Source: Halomonas sp. SSL-5 (GTDB lineage: Bacteria; Pseudomonadota; Gammaproteobacteria; Pseudomonadales; Halomonadaceae). From it: DNA of 64,000 bases. How positions within the stretch are numbered: position 1 is the stretch's first letter; each line of letters begins with the position of its first letter. Position numbers and translations under genes: made by a program. The stretch spans positions 1 through 64,000 of the forward strand of contig NZ_JAUYWF010000003.1 of NCBI RefSeq assembly GCF_030708455.1, in the 5' to 3' direction. Positions 17,708 through 26,393 of this stretch are shown here, in pieces. The notes beneath the pieces were generated by a model, which worked only from the letters and a program-made list of their open reading frames with translations, searched no databases and was not told where the DNA came from.

Positions 17708-20350
17708 ATGTCAGAGATGCTCGAGCACGACCAGGAAACCGCCGCCCTCAAGGTGCCGCCCCACTCGCTGGAGGCGGAGCAGTCGGTGCTGGGCGGACTG
17801 ATGCTCGACAACCAGGCCTGGGACAACGTCGCCGACCGCCTGGTGGCCGACGACTTCTATCGCTATGAACACCGGTTGATCTTCAACGTCATGGCGGCGC
17901 TGGCCGAGTCGGCGCGGCCGCTGGACGTGGTGACCCTCTCCGAGGCGCTGGAGGGACGCGACCAGCTGGATACCGTGGGCGGCCTGGCTACGCTCGCCGA
18001 ACTGGCTCGCAATACCCCCTCCGCCAGCAATATTCGCGCCTACGCCGATATCGTCCGCGAGCGCGCCACCTTGCGCAAGCTGATCCGCGCCGCCAGCCAG
18101 ATCGCCGATGGCGCCTTCAGCCCCCAAGGGCGACCGGCGGATGAACTGGTCGACGAGGCCGAGCGGCTGGTATTCCAGATCAGCGAGGAGCGCCCCAAGT
18201 CGGGTGGCCCCATCGGCATGAGTGAACTGCTCGCCAAGGCGGTGGACCGCATCGACGAGCTGTTCAACATGAAGGGGGAGATGACCGGCCTCTCCACCGG
18301 TTTCCGCGACCTGGACGAGATGACCTCGGGTCTGCAACCCTCGGACCTGGTGATCATCGCCGGGAGGCCCTCCATGGGCAAGACCACCTTCGCGATGAAC
18401 GTCGTCGAACATGCGGTAATCTCCAGCGAGAAGCCGGTGATGGTGTTCTCCATGGAGATGCCCGCCGATGCCCTGATGCTGCGCATGCTGTCGTCGCTGG
18501 GACGCATCGACCAGACCCGGGTGCGTACCGGCCAGCTGGAGGACGAGGACTGGCCACGGCTGACCTCGGCGGTGAACCTGCTCAAGGACAAGCAGCTGTT
18601 CATCGATGACACCGCGGCGCTGTCGCCCAACGAGATGCGCTCGCGGATCCGGCGCCTGGTGCGCGAGCACGGCAACGTCGGGCTGGTGATGATCGACTAT
18701 CTGCAGCTGATGCAGATCCCCGGCTTCTCCGAGAACCGCACCGGCGAGATCTCCGAGATCTCACGCTCGCTCAAGGGGCTGGCCAAGGAGTTCGGCTGCC
18801 CGGTGGTGGCGCTCTCCCAGCTCAACCGTTCCCTCGAGCAGCGACCCAACAAGCGCCCGGTGATGTCGGACCTGCGTGAGTGCGTAACCGGTGACACCCT
18901 AGTTATGCTGGCCGACGGCACCCGCCGTCCCATCGCGGAGTTGGTGGGGCAGACGCCGCGGCTGTGGTCGGTCAATGCCGCCGGACGCCTGGAACCGGCG
19001 GTCAGCGACAAGGTGTGGTCGATGGGGCGCCGCCCCGTGTGGCGGGTGCGCCTGGCCAGTGGTCGGGTTCTGCGTTGCACCGCCGAGCATCGGCTGCGGG
19101 CCTGGGGGGGCTGGAAGAAGCTGTCGGAGCTGGGGGAGGGGGACCGCTTGGCCCTGGCCAGCCATCTGCCGGCGCCTGCGTCCCCCGAGCGCTGGGATGA
19201 CGAGGCATTGATCCTGCTGGCCCATCTGGTGGGGGATGGCAGCTATGTCTCAGGTCAGCCGCTGCGTTATACCACCGCCAGCGAGGCCAACAGTCGAGCA
19301 GTGACGGAAGCCGCCGAAGCGCTTGGCTCCCGAGTCAGCCGCCACCCCGGGCGTGGCAGCTGGCACCAGCTGGTGATTGCTGGCAACGGCAATCGCTGGC
19401 ATCCGGCGGGGGTGGGAAAGTGGCTCAAGGCGCTGGGCATCTTCGGCCAGCGCTCCCGGGAGAAACACCTGCCCGAAGGTATCTTCCGCCTCGGTGATGA
19501 TCAGCTGGCGCTCTTCCTGCGTCACCTGTGGGCGACCGATGGCAGCATCACCCTGAGTGAGCGTGGGCGTGGGCGTATCTATTTCAGCACCGCCAGCCGC
19601 CGCCTGGTCGATGATGTGGCGGCACTGCTGCTCCGCTTCGGCATTCAGACCAGGGTCAAGCATATCGTGGCAAGGGGCGGTGAGGGCTGGTTCACTGCGG
19701 ATATCTCGGGGGTCGAGCAGCAGCGCTGTTTCCTGGAGCGCGTCGGCGCCTTCGGTGAGCAGAGGTCTCGCGCCGATGAACTGCTGGCTCGGTTTGCCGA
19801 CGTCATTCCCAGGCCCAATGTTGACACCTTGCCCCGTGAGGCCTTCCAGGAGGTCAAGGCCTTGATGGCCGAGCGCGGCGTCAGTCAGCGAGAGATGGCG
19901 CGACTGCGAGGGACGTCTTATGGCGGCAGCTCGCACTTCAGTTTCGCTCCTTCGCGCACGACCCTGGCAAGTTACGCCGAGCTGCTGGATGACGAGGCAC
20001 TGAAGTCCCGCCTGGAGGACGATCTCTTCTGGGACCGTATCGTCGAGATCGTGGCCGTGGGGGAAGAGGAGGTCTTCGACCTGACGGTGCCCGGCAATGC
20101 CTGCTGGCTAGCCGACGGTATCGTCACCCACAACTCCGGGGCCATCGAGCAGGATGCTGACGTGATCGCCTTCGTCTATCGCGACGAGGTCTATAATCCC
20201 GACAACCCCGACAATCAGGGGCTGGCCGAGCTGATCATCGGCAAGCAGCGTAATGGCCCCATCGGCACGGTACATATGGCCTTCATCGGCCGCTATACCC
20301 GCTTCGAGGACCTGGCGCCCGACAGCTATGGCGACGGCTTCGGCGAGTGA
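17708..20350 (+). CDS. dnaB: Replicative DNA helicase DnaB containing an intein
   Basis: An 880-residue precursor; removal of residues 392-809 would leave a 462-residue DnaB, close to the usual ~470. The N-extein has the primase-interacting N-domain (SLEAEQSVLGGLMLDN) and the RecA-like motor with Walker A GRPSMGKTTFA near residues 219-229 and the Walker B-type VMIDYLQLM near residue 330. The intein interrupts motif 4 between SDLRE and SGAIEQDAD. The start at 17708 is chosen because the operon terminator lies just upstream and homologues start here; a TAGAAT -10 is at 17668-17673. The helicase unwinds DNA at the replication fork, so splicing should be essential for growth. Confidence 0.96.
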   Translation: MSEMLEHDQETAALKVPPHSLEAEQSVLGGLMLDNQAWDNVADRLVADDFYRYEHRLIFNVMAALAESARPLDVVTLSEALEGRDQLDTVGGLATLAELARNTPSASNIRAYADIVRERATLRKLIRAASQIADGAFSPQGRPADELVDEAERLVFQISEERPKSGGPIGMSELLAKAVDRIDELFNMKGEMTGLSTGFRDLDEMTSGLQPSDLVIIAGRPSMGKTTFAMNVVEHAVISSEKPVMVFSMEMPADALMLRMLSSLGRIDQTRVRTGQLEDEDWPRLTSAVNLLKDKQLFIDDTAALSPNEMRSRIRRLVREHGNVGLVMIDYLQLMQIPGFSENRTGEISEISRSLKGLAKEFGCPVVALSQLNRSLEQRPNKRPVMSDLRECVTGDTLVMLADGTRRPIAELVGQTPRLWSVNAAGRLEPAVSDKVWSMGRRPVWRVRLASGRVLRCTAEHRLRAWGGWKKLSELGEGDRLALASHLPAPASPERWDDEALILLAHLVGDGSYVSGQPLRYTTASEANSRAVTEAAEALGSRVSRHPGRGSWHQLVIAGNGNRWHPAGVGKWLKALGIFGQRSREKHLPEGIFRLGDDQLALFLRHLWATDGSITLSERGRGRIYFSTASRRLVDDVAALLLRFGIQTRVKHIVARGGEGWFTADISGVEQQRCFLERVGAFGEQRSRADELLARFADVIPRPNVDTLPREAFQEVKALMAERGVSQREMARLRGTSYGGSSHFSFAPSRTTLASYAELLDDEALKSRLEDDLFWDRIVEIVAVGEEEVFDLTVPGNACWLADGIVTHNSGAIEQDADVIAFVYRDEVYNPDNPDNQGLAELIIGKQRNGPIGTVHMAFIGRYTRFEDLAPDSYGDGFGE
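18881..20134 (+). mobile_element. Intein in DnaB with LAGLIDADG homing endonuclease domain
   Basis: 418 residues, in frame. The first residue is Cys392 (block A, CVTGDTLVMLADGT), block B has the TAEH motif about 65 residues in, block F reads EEVFDLTVPGNACWLADG, and the C-terminus is THN followed by Ser of the extein, so all splicing residues (Cys, TxxH, His-Asn, +1 Ser) are present. The middle carries two LAGLIDADG-like helices, LLAHLVGDGS (acidic D510) and FLRHLWATDGS (D611), both with the catalytic aspartate. Both splicing and homing activity look intact by sequence. Base composition appears a little less GC-rich than flanking dnaB. Confidence 0.93.
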
Positions 20351-20366
20351 GCGCAAGCACCGCGGG

Positions 20367-20394
20367 TTGAGCCGGGGCCAGGGCCCCGTATAAT
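20367..20394 (+). promoter_or_regulatory. Sigma-70 promoter upstream of the 97-residue gene
   Basis: TTGAGC, a 16-base spacer and a perfect TATAAT lie 35 bases before the start codon at 20430. The spacer contains the self-complementary GGGGCCAGGGCCCC. Confidence 0.6.
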
Positions 20395-20429
20395 GCCCAC
20401 CCCTCGAACGAGTACAGGAAGGAGGCAGC

Positions 20430-20723
20430 ATGGCAGGCGGATTTCAGCGCGGCAATCGGCGCCGCACCCCCAAGCTGGAGGCGCGCGGCGAGCTCCAGTC
20501 CGTGGAGCGTGAAGGCCCGTTCAAGGAGTGGCTGGGCATGCCCGACCTCTACCGCTACCAGCTGGTGGTGGAGGGCGAGACCTACAGCTACCAGACCGAG
20601 GACGCCGAGTTGCCGGTGGCGGTCGGTGATCGGGTGGTGTTCCGCTACAAGGAGACCAAGGCCGGCAAGTGGGTCGACCGCAACTCCCTGGGCAAGGCGA
20701 TCGATCCCTCCGACTATCAATAG
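20430..20723 (+). CDS. Small hypothetical protein, 97 residues
   Basis: Not recognised as a named family. It is a soluble, highly charged protein: a basic N-terminus (about residues 6-15, RRRTPK-type), then a predicted beta-rich core (RYQLVVEGETYSYQTEDAE) and a terminal helix. Coding is supported by a perfect AAGGAGG site 7 bases upstream, a consensus promoter and codon use like its neighbours. The basic start and small beta fold could suit nucleic-acid binding, but nothing proves it. Confidence 0.7.
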   Translation: MAGGFQRGNRRRTPKLEARGELQSVEREGPFKEWLGMPDLYRYQLVVEGETYSYQTEDAELPVAVGDRVVFRYKETKAGKWVDRNSLGKAIDPSDYQ

Positions 20724-20759
20724 CTTGTGGAACCCTCACAGGGCACCAGGGTCACAGTT

Positions 20760-20788
20760 TTGACATGCAGTTGTCACCATGGCGTCAT
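20760..20788 (+). promoter_or_regulatory. Possible promoter/operator of the 100-residue gene
   Basis: A perfect TTGACA is followed after 17 bases by CGTCAT, a poor -10. The same place contains the inverted repeat TGACA-N6-TGTCA (20761-20776), which could be an operator overlapping the -35. Confidence 0.35.
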
Positions 20789-20842
20789 CCCCTGGCGCCA
20801 GGCTGAGGGGAACTGCAACTACAAGACACCCTGGAGGGATCC

Positions 20843-21145
20843 ATGGAATTTCACGACCTCAAGGCCTTCGCGGCCCATCATGACAACTACGAGATCCGCG
20901 TCATCGGCCATGCCGGCAGTCGCTTCTATCAGGTAGAGCTGGAAGATATCGAGGGGCAGCGTCATATGCTGACCCGCCAGGGCAAGCCGGTGCTGTTCCG
21001 CGCGCTGGACGACGTCTACCTGGAGCTCAAGCGAGCGGGCATTCACCGTGCCTACCTCGTGCAGCAGGTGCCTCACGACGAGGTGATCGGCCGCGCCGCC
21101 CACTATCAGGACCCGCTGACCTCACGCATGCCGCTGGTCTTCTGA
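20843..21145 (+). CDS. Small conserved-type protein, 100 residues (possibly DUF6482)
   Basis: A soluble protein with strand-rich core YEIRVIGHAGSRFYQVELEDIEG near residues 16-38 and a helix around the KPVLFRALDDVYLELKRAG stretch. It looks like short proteins annotated as DUF6482 in pseudomonads and halomonads, but this is from memory and uncertain. It has a GGAGGGATCC ribosome-binding site. Its function is unknown and it stands alone, convergent with the DCC/photolyase operon. Confidence 0.65.
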   Translation: MEFHDLKAFAAHHDNYEIRVIGHAGSRFYQVELEDIEGQRHMLTRQGKPVLFRALDDVYLELKRAGIHRAYLVQQVPHDEVIGRAAHYQDPLTSRMPLVF

Positions 21146-21205
21146 GATTTGCATCGGCCTCCTCGGCCGGCCCCACGCTCGTCGATCGCCTCCCGGCATG
21201 GCGAC

Positions 21206-21595
21206 TCACCGCCGCCCCTCCAGCCAGCGCCCCAGGTGCACCCGGCGGCGGGCAAACCATCGATACCCCGCATCCATCACCCCCGCCAGCCCGGGCAGGC
21301 TGCTCATCCACACCAGCCGTCGATAGCCGAGCACGGCGTAGAGCGCGCGGCTGGCGTCCATGCCGATATACCAGCGTCCCCTGGCGTCCTGCAGGTGCAG
21401 CCTGCCCATCATCGCCTCGAAGGTCCGGCCCAGCGCCGCGGCGTCGAAGTCCGGCGCCTGGATATCCACCAGTGCCACGCGCGCCCGGCGCGGATGTCGC
21501 GCCAGCCATGCCACCTCCCGCCGGCACAGCGGGCAGTGACCGTCGTGGTAGAGGGTGACCGGCGGGGTAGCGTCTAGGGCATCGCGGCGGCTCAT
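21206..21595 (-). CDS. DCC-family thiol-disulfide oxidoreductase-like protein
   Basis: A 129-residue DUF393/DCC protein. The family motif with YHDGHCPLCRREV (C-x2-C near residues 20-23) is present, and the length fits the family. DCC proteins are thioredoxin-like and of unknown substrate. It overlaps the upstream photolyase gene by four bases (ATGA), so the two are translationally coupled; this pairing with photolyases recurs in proteobacteria and suggests a light- or redox-related function. Confidence 0.85.
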   Translation of the reverse strand: MSRRDALDATPPVTLYHDGHCPLCRREVAWLARHPRRARVALVDIQAPDFDAAALGRTFEAMMGRLHLQDARGRWYIGMDASRALYAVLGYRRLVWMSSLPGLAGVMDAGYRWFARRRVHLGRWLEGRR

Positions 21596-23205
21596 GGTCT
21601 CTGCTCCTGGGGGGGCTCGCCGCGATAGCCGGCGAGGTGGCGGTGTCGTTCCTCAACGCCTCCCGCCTGGCGCCAGGCCGAGCTGCGCGGCAGCGTCGCC
21701 AGGAAGGCGTCGGCCTGGCCGCGGATGGCCGCGCGCTTCTCGTCGCTCATGCGTCGTAGCGAGCCATAGATCAGCTTCATGCGCGGATTGGCCTCGAGCC
21801 GCTCGGAGTGGCGCTCCAGGAAGCGCCAGTAGAGGCTGTTGAGCGGGCAGGCGTCGTCCCCGGTGACCTGCTTCGGGTCGAAGCGGCAGTGGCGGCAGTG
21901 GTCCGACATGCGATCGATATACTTGCCCGAGGCGCAGTAGGGCTTGGAACCCATCAGGCCGCCGTCGGCATGCAGCACCATGCCCAGCACGTTGGGTAGC
22001 TCCACCCACTCGCAGGCGTCGGCGTAGACCGCCAGGTACCAGTCGCACAGTGCCTCCGGCGACACGTCGCAGAGCAGCGCCACGTTGCCGGTCACCATCA
22101 GCCGCTGGATATGGTGGGCATAGGCGTTGTCGCGGGTCATCTCGATGGCGCGCCTCAGGCAGCGCAGCTCGGTCTCCCCGCTCCAGTAGCAGGCGGGCAG
22201 CGCCTGGTGCGCGGCCAGGGCGTTGCCGCGCTTGTAGTCCGGCATGCGCGTCCAGTAGAGCCCGCGAACATACTCCCGCCAGCCCAGGATCTGACGGATG
22301 AAGCCCTCCACCGAGTTGAGCGGCGCGCGCCCCTCGTGATACTCGCGCTCCACCGCCTCGCACACCTCCCGTGGGGAGAGCAGCCCCAGGTTGAGGGCCG
22401 CCGCGAGCCGAGAATGGAACAGGAAGGGCTCGCGATCGCTGATGGCATCCTGGTAGCGGCCGAAGTCGGGGAGCAGATGCGCGATGAAGTGGCGCAGGTC
22501 GGCCAGCGCCTGGCGCCGCGTCACCGGCCAGTGGAACCCCTCGAGGCGGCCGAAGTGCTCTCCGAAGTGTTCCGCCACCAGCGCGACCACCTCGCGGGTG
22601 GTGGCGTCCTGGCGGTGGCGGGGCGGCTCGGGTGACGAGACCCCGGCCGGCAGCGGCTCGCGGTTGTCGTGGTCGAGGTTCCAGCGGCCGCCGGCCGGGG
22701 CGTCGCCTTCCATCAGCAGGCCGCTGCGCCGGCGCTGCTCGCGATAGAAGTACTCCAGGCGCAGCGACTTGCGGCCGCTCGACCAGGCGGCAAAGTCGTC
22801 CGGGGTGGTATAGAAGCGGTCGTCCTCGAGGAGCCGCCAGGGCAGGGCGGCGTGTTCACGTTCGCGCATCGCCTGCCACAGCCGCCACTCCCCGGGGCGC
22901 ACGACCCGGATCTCGTCGCAGGCGTAGAGCGCGGCCAGCCGCTCGGCCTCGGCCACCAGCGTCTGGGCGTTGTCGGGGTCGTCCAGGGCACTGTAGTGCA
23001 TCCGGTAGCCGCGGCTTCGCAGCGCCGCGGCGAAGTGGCGCATGGCGGAGAGGACCAGGGCGATCTTCTGTGGATGGTGGGGCACATAGCGCCCTTCGCC
23101 TGCCACCTCGCACAGCGCCACCACGGCGTCGTCGGTCAGGTCGTGGAGGCTGGGAAGTGCCAGGCTGAGCTGGTCGCCGAGCACCAGCACCAGGGGGCGG
23201 GACAT
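21592..23205 (-). CDS. Cryptochrome/photolyase family protein of the FeS-BCP (prokaryotic 6-4 photolyase) type
   Basis: A 537-residue protein starting MSRPLVLVLGDQLS; the frame is open further upstream into hemH, but homologues and the operator region fix this start. The C-terminal half has the iron-sulfur pattern DHCRHCRFDP...C with spacing C-x2-C-x12-C, plus the earlier LRCLRR cysteine, as in FeS-BCP/CryPro proteins that repair (6-4) photoproducts with FAD and a ribolumazine-type antenna. FAD-pocket stretches such as VEGFIRQILGWREYVRGLYW and YAHHIQRLMVTGN are present. The product cleaves UV lesions using blue light. Upstream is a TGTACA-type palindrome (23219-23246) shared with the other photolyase operon. 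Confidence 0.92.
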   Translation of the reverse strand: MSRPLVLVLGDQLSLALPSLHDLTDDAVVALCEVAGEGRYVPHHPQKIALVLSAMRHFAAALRSRGYRMHYSALDDPDNAQTLVAEAERLAALYACDEIRVVRPGEWRLWQAMREREHAALPWRLLEDDRFYTTPDDFAAWSSGRKSLRLEYFYREQRRRSGLLMEGDAPAGGRWNLDHDNREPLPAGVSSPEPPRHRQDATTREVVALVAEHFGEHFGRLEGFHWPVTRRQALADLRHFIAHLLPDFGRYQDAISDREPFLFHSRLAAALNLGLLSPREVCEAVEREYHEGRAPLNSVEGFIRQILGWREYVRGLYWTRMPDYKRGNALAAHQALPACYWSGETELRCLRRAIEMTRDNAYAHHIQRLMVTGNVALLCDVSPEALCDWYLAVYADACEWVELPNVLGMVLHADGGLMGSKPYCASGKYIDRMSDHCRHCRFDPKQVTGDDACPLNSLYWRFLERHSERLEANPRMKLIYGSLRRMSDEKRAAIRGQADAFLATLPRSSAWRQAGGVEERHRHLAGYRGEPPQEQRP

Positions 23206-23218
23206 GGCTTGACCTCGA

Positions 23219-23246
23219 GTTGTACAAATATGCCTGATAGTACAAC
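23219..23246 (-). promoter_or_regulatory. TGTACA palindrome, candidate light-regulator (LitR/PplR-type) operator
   Basis: A perfect 7-bp inverted repeat GTTGTAC/GTACAAC spans 28 bases, 13 bases upstream of the photolyase start. Read as half-sites it is TGTACA-N12-AGTACA. This nearly matches the T(G/A)TACA-N12-TGTA(C/T)A box that I recall for B12-dependent MerR-type light regulators of Pseudomonas. The AT-rich island stands out from the surroundings. The regulator gene is not in the window. Confidence 0.6.
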
Positions 23247-23325
23247 CTGATCGCCGCCGCGGCGAGGGGCCTGATACACTAGCCGCCTTATCACCAACCG
23301 CGCGCATTGACCAAGGAGCCAGCCC

Positions 23326-24414
23326 ATGACCACCGCGACCCAGGATTCGGCCAACCCCGACATGGAGCGCCCCGGCAGCGGCCGCCTGGCCCATGCGCCG
23401 GATGACCATCCGCCGATTCCTCGCGCCCGGGTCGGGGTGGTGCTGGTCAACCTGGGCACCCCGGATGCCACCGACTACTGGTCCATGCGCCGTTACCTGA
23501 GCGAGTTCCTCTCCGACAAGCGGGTGGTGGACTACCCGAACTGGAAGTGGCAGCCGCTGCTGCAGCTGATCATCCTGGCGCGTCGCCCCTTCAAGTCCGG
23601 CGAGGCCTATCGTGGCATCTGGAACACCGAGAAGGACGAGAGTCCGCTGTTGACCATCACCCGGGACCAGACCCGCAAGGTGGCCGAGGGGATCGAGGCG
23701 CGCTACGGCGACCGGGTGATGGTCGACTTCGCCATGCGCTACGGCAACCCCTCCACCGACAGCGTGCTCAAGCGCCTGCAGGCGGCGGGTTGCGAGCGGA
23801 TCCTGTTCTTCCCGCTCTATCCCCAGTATGCCTCGCCGACCACCGCCACCGCCAACGACCACGCCTTTCGCACCCTGATGGAGCTCAAGTGGCAGCCGGC
23901 GATCCGCACCGTGCCGGCCTACTTCGAGCATCCCGCTTATCTGGACGCCCTGGCCAACTCGGTGCGCGAGGCGTATGACGCCGCCGAGACGCCGCCGGAG
24001 GTGCTGGTGGCCTCCTATCACGGCGTGCCCAAGCGCTACCTGCTGGAGGGCGACCCCTACCACTGCCAGTGCCAGAAGACCACGCGTCTGCTGCGCGAGC
24101 GGCTTGGCTGGGAGAAGGACGCGATCCAGACCGCCTTCCAGTCCCAGTTCGGCCCCGAGGAGTGGGTGGGGCCGGCCACCGTGGAACATGTCGCCGAGCT
24201 GGCGCGCCAGGGCAAGAAACACATCGCGGTGGTGTCGCCGGCCTTCTCCTCCGACTGCGTGGAGACCCTGGAGGAGATCCAGGAGGAGATCCGTGACGCC
24301 TTCCTCGAGGCCGGCGGCGAGACCTTCACCTACGTGCCCTGCCTCAACGACCGCGACGACCATATCGCCGCGTTGCTTGCCATCATCGAGAACGAGCTGG
24401 GCGGCTGGGTCTAG
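23326..24414 (+). CDS. hemH: Ferrochelatase
   Basis: A 362-residue HemH that inserts Fe2+ into protoporphyrin IX, the last step of protoheme synthesis. It contains VVLVNLGTPDA near residue 38, the active-site SYHGVPKRYL near residue 228 with the metal-binding histidine, and the conserved PAFSSDCVETLEEI near residue 305 with the second-site glutamates. The N-terminus has about 35 extra hydrophilic residues compared with E. coli. An AAGGAG site precedes the ATG. It is divergent from the photolyase operon and followed by a terminator that hosts a group II intron. Confidence 0.95.
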   Translation: MTTATQDSANPDMERPGSGRLAHAPDDHPPIPRARVGVVLVNLGTPDATDYWSMRRYLSEFLSDKRVVDYPNWKWQPLLQLIILARRPFKSGEAYRGIWNTEKDESPLLTITRDQTRKVAEGIEARYGDRVMVDFAMRYGNPSTDSVLKRLQAAGCERILFFPLYPQYASPTTATANDHAFRTLMELKWQPAIRTVPAYFEHPAYLDALANSVREAYDAAETPPEVLVASYHGVPKRYLLEGDPYHCQCQKTTRLLRERLGWEKDAIQTAFQSQFGPEEWVGPATVEHVAELARQGKKHIAVVSPAFSSDCVETLEEIQEEIRDAFLEAGGETFTYVPCLNDRDDHIAALLAIIENELGGWV

Positions 24415-24473
24415 CCGCGCGGGGAGTCTCCCTCGGAGGGGGCTTCCAGGCTGGCGCTTACCAGGCCTCCACG

Positions 24474-24504
24474 ACAACGGGTCCGCCAATGGCGGGCCCG
24501 TTGT
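24474..24504. terminator. Terminator after hemH, target of the group II intron
   Basis: The 14-bp inverted repeat ACAACGGGTCCGCC/GGCGGGCCCGTTGT has one G-T pair and a 3-nt loop. The group II intron begins 3 bases after the stem, where the T-tract would be. Class C introns characteristically insert behind such hairpins. It probably once served hemH and the convergent antiporter operon together. Confidence 0.8.
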
Positions 24505-24949
24505 GTGGTGCGCCAGGCATGGCGCGCAGCGCCTGACTGGCGCTGTTCCCGAGGGTGGTGCCTCGGGATGACTCGGGGGTGAAAGTCCCCTGCACGCCCG
24601 GCAAGGGGAAGTGCTAGCCGACGGCAAGGGTGTCTCCCGCGAGGGAGAATCTGAAGGAAGCCCGAGGCAAAACGCTGGCCTGACGAACAGGAAGCGGATA
24701 CGAGGCGGCATGGCGGGGTGAGATGGCCATACTCATCAAAGCCCAGTACTTGCACGGAACGCCATGACGTATATCCGACAGGCATAAGCGGGAAGGTCGC
24801 GCGTCTTACCCTGGGAGGTCTGGTGGTCTGCCACGGTGCTACCGGCGTCGAGAGGCGACGGGATGGGCCATCAGACGTCAGCAGAGGCCATAGTAAGTGC
24901 CGGATCACCGCGGCACCAAGGGCCGAACATGAAGAACCGCGAGTAGACG

Positions 24950-26347
24950 ATGACGTCTCGAGGATCGATCGTGAAGACAGAAAGTGGCGCTGATACCGCC
25001 ACCCACCCAGAGGGGCAGGGACAGTACCCCGAGTCCCGGCCGGTGGGCGTCGAGACGATCCCGGCGTCGTCATCGTGGACGAAAGCGGAGTCCGCCCCGC
25101 TCATGGAGGCCGTGGTAGAGAAGGCCAACATGGAGCGGGCTTACCGTCGGGTGATGGCCAACAAGGGGGCCCCGGGTGCCGATGGCATGCCGGCGGACCA
25201 GTTGGCCGATCACCTGAAACAGCACTGGCCGACGCTGCGCGAGCGGCTGTTGGCCAGTGAGTACCACCCCAGCCCGATCCGGGCCGTCGAGATCCCCAAG
25301 CCCAAGGGCGGGACGCGACAGCTCGGCATCCCTACGGTTACCGACCGGTTGATCCAGCAGGCGTTGCTGCAGGTGCTGACGCCGATCTTTGATCCGGGGT
25401 TCTCCGCATCGAGCTACGGCTACCGCCCCAGACGCAGCGCCCAGCAGGCCGTCTCGGCGATGAAGGGCCACGTTGCTGCCGGCCACCGTTGGGTGGTCGA
25501 CCTCGACCTGAAAGCCTTCTTCGACCGAGTGAATCACGACCTGCTGATGGCGCGGGTCGCGCGCCGCATCCGCGACAAGCGCGTGTTGCGCCTGATCCGT
25601 CGCTATCTGGAAGCCGGGATGTTCCAGGACGGCCTGGCCGCGCCACGCCGACAGGGGACGCCCCAAGGCGGACCGCTGAGTCCGCTGCTGGCGAACATCC
25701 TGCTGGATGACGTGGACAAGGAACTGGAGCGTCGCGGCCACCGCTTCTGCCGCTACGCCGACGACATGCAGGTGTATGTCAGGAGTCGGCGAGCGGGTGA
25801 ACGCGTCATGACCAGCCTGAGTGATTTTCTCGAGAGCTCGCTCCGGCTGACGGTCAATCGCGACAAGAGTGCGGTGGACCGGCCCTGGAACCGCGGGTAC
25901 CTGGGCTACACGCTGACCCGGCACAAGCGGCCGAAGCTGACGCTGGCCAAGGCCAGCCTGCAGCGCCTGATGCAGCGTGTCCGCGAGATCCTCAAGCGTG
26001 GCAGGGGGCGCAACATACGGCGCGTTATCGAAGAGTTGACCCCGGTCCTGCGGGGCTGGGCCAACTACTTCTCCCTCGTCGACGTAGAGCGCCCGCTGGA
26101 AGCGCTGGATGGTTGGGTACGTCGTCGACTGCGTTGCGTGATCTGGCGGCAGTGGAAGCGCCCATGGATCCGGCGCCGCAAGCTACTGGCGCTGGGTCTG
26201 GACGACCAACGGGCGTGGAAGTCAGCGGGAAACGGGCGAGGCCCCTGGTGGAACGCCGGTGCCTCGCACATGAATCAGGCCCTGCCGCGGAAGTGGTTCG
26301 AGCGACTGGGCCTGATCTCGGTACTCGATACGGTCAAGAGGACTTAG
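24950..26347 (+). CDS. Group II intron reverse transcriptase/maturase
   Basis: A 465-residue LtrA-like protein. The reverse-transcriptase domain has KPKGGTRQLGIPTVTDRLIQ near residue 118, YGYRPRRSAQQA, DLDLKAFFDRVNHD, RQGTPQGGPLSPLLANI and the catalytic RYADD box near residue 269. The maturase domain (RGWANYF near residue 364) follows, ending with a short tail and no HNH endonuclease, as expected for class C introns. It promotes splicing and retrohoming of the surrounding intron. The exact start among upstream in-frame codons is uncertain. Confidence 0.93.
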   Translation: MTSRGSIVKTESGADTATHPEGQGQYPESRPVGVETIPASSSWTKAESAPLMEAVVEKANMERAYRRVMANKGAPGADGMPADQLADHLKQHWPTLRERLLASEYHPSPIRAVEIPKPKGGTRQLGIPTVTDRLIQQALLQVLTPIFDPGFSASSYGYRPRRSAQQAVSAMKGHVAAGHRWVVDLDLKAFFDRVNHDLLMARVARRIRDKRVLRLIRRYLEAGMFQDGLAAPRRQGTPQGGPLSPLLANILLDDVDKELERRGHRFCRYADDMQVYVRSRRAGERVMTSLSDFLESSLRLTVNRDKSAVDRPWNRGYLGYTLTRHKRPKLTLAKASLQRLMQRVREILKRGRGRNIRRVIEELTPVLRGWANYFSLVDVERPLEALDGWVRRRLRCVIWRQWKRPWIRRRKLLALGLDDQRAWKSAGNGRGPWWNAGASHMNQALPRKWFERLGLISVLDTVKRT

Positions 26348-26359
26348 TCGTTCTTCGTG

Positions 26360-26393
26360 AACCGCCGTGGTACGGAACCGTATGCCCGGTGGT
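26360..26393 (+). ncRNA. Group II intron domain V (catalytic hairpin)
   Basis: The hairpin pairs ACCGCC with GGTGGT and TACGG with CCGTA around a short loop, with a bulged TGCC on the 3' side, the typical 34-nt domain V shape. It directly follows the maturase stop and precedes domain VI (about 26400-26430, with a GGGG-TAA-CCCC helix). Confidence 0.8.

Noticed and set aside
23206-24711. N-terminal extension of the photolyase frame through hemH
   Set aside because: The frame is open, but this stretch is antisense to ferrochelatase, and the photolyase family starts at MSRPLVLVLGDQ; an operator-like palindrome lies just upstream of that codon.
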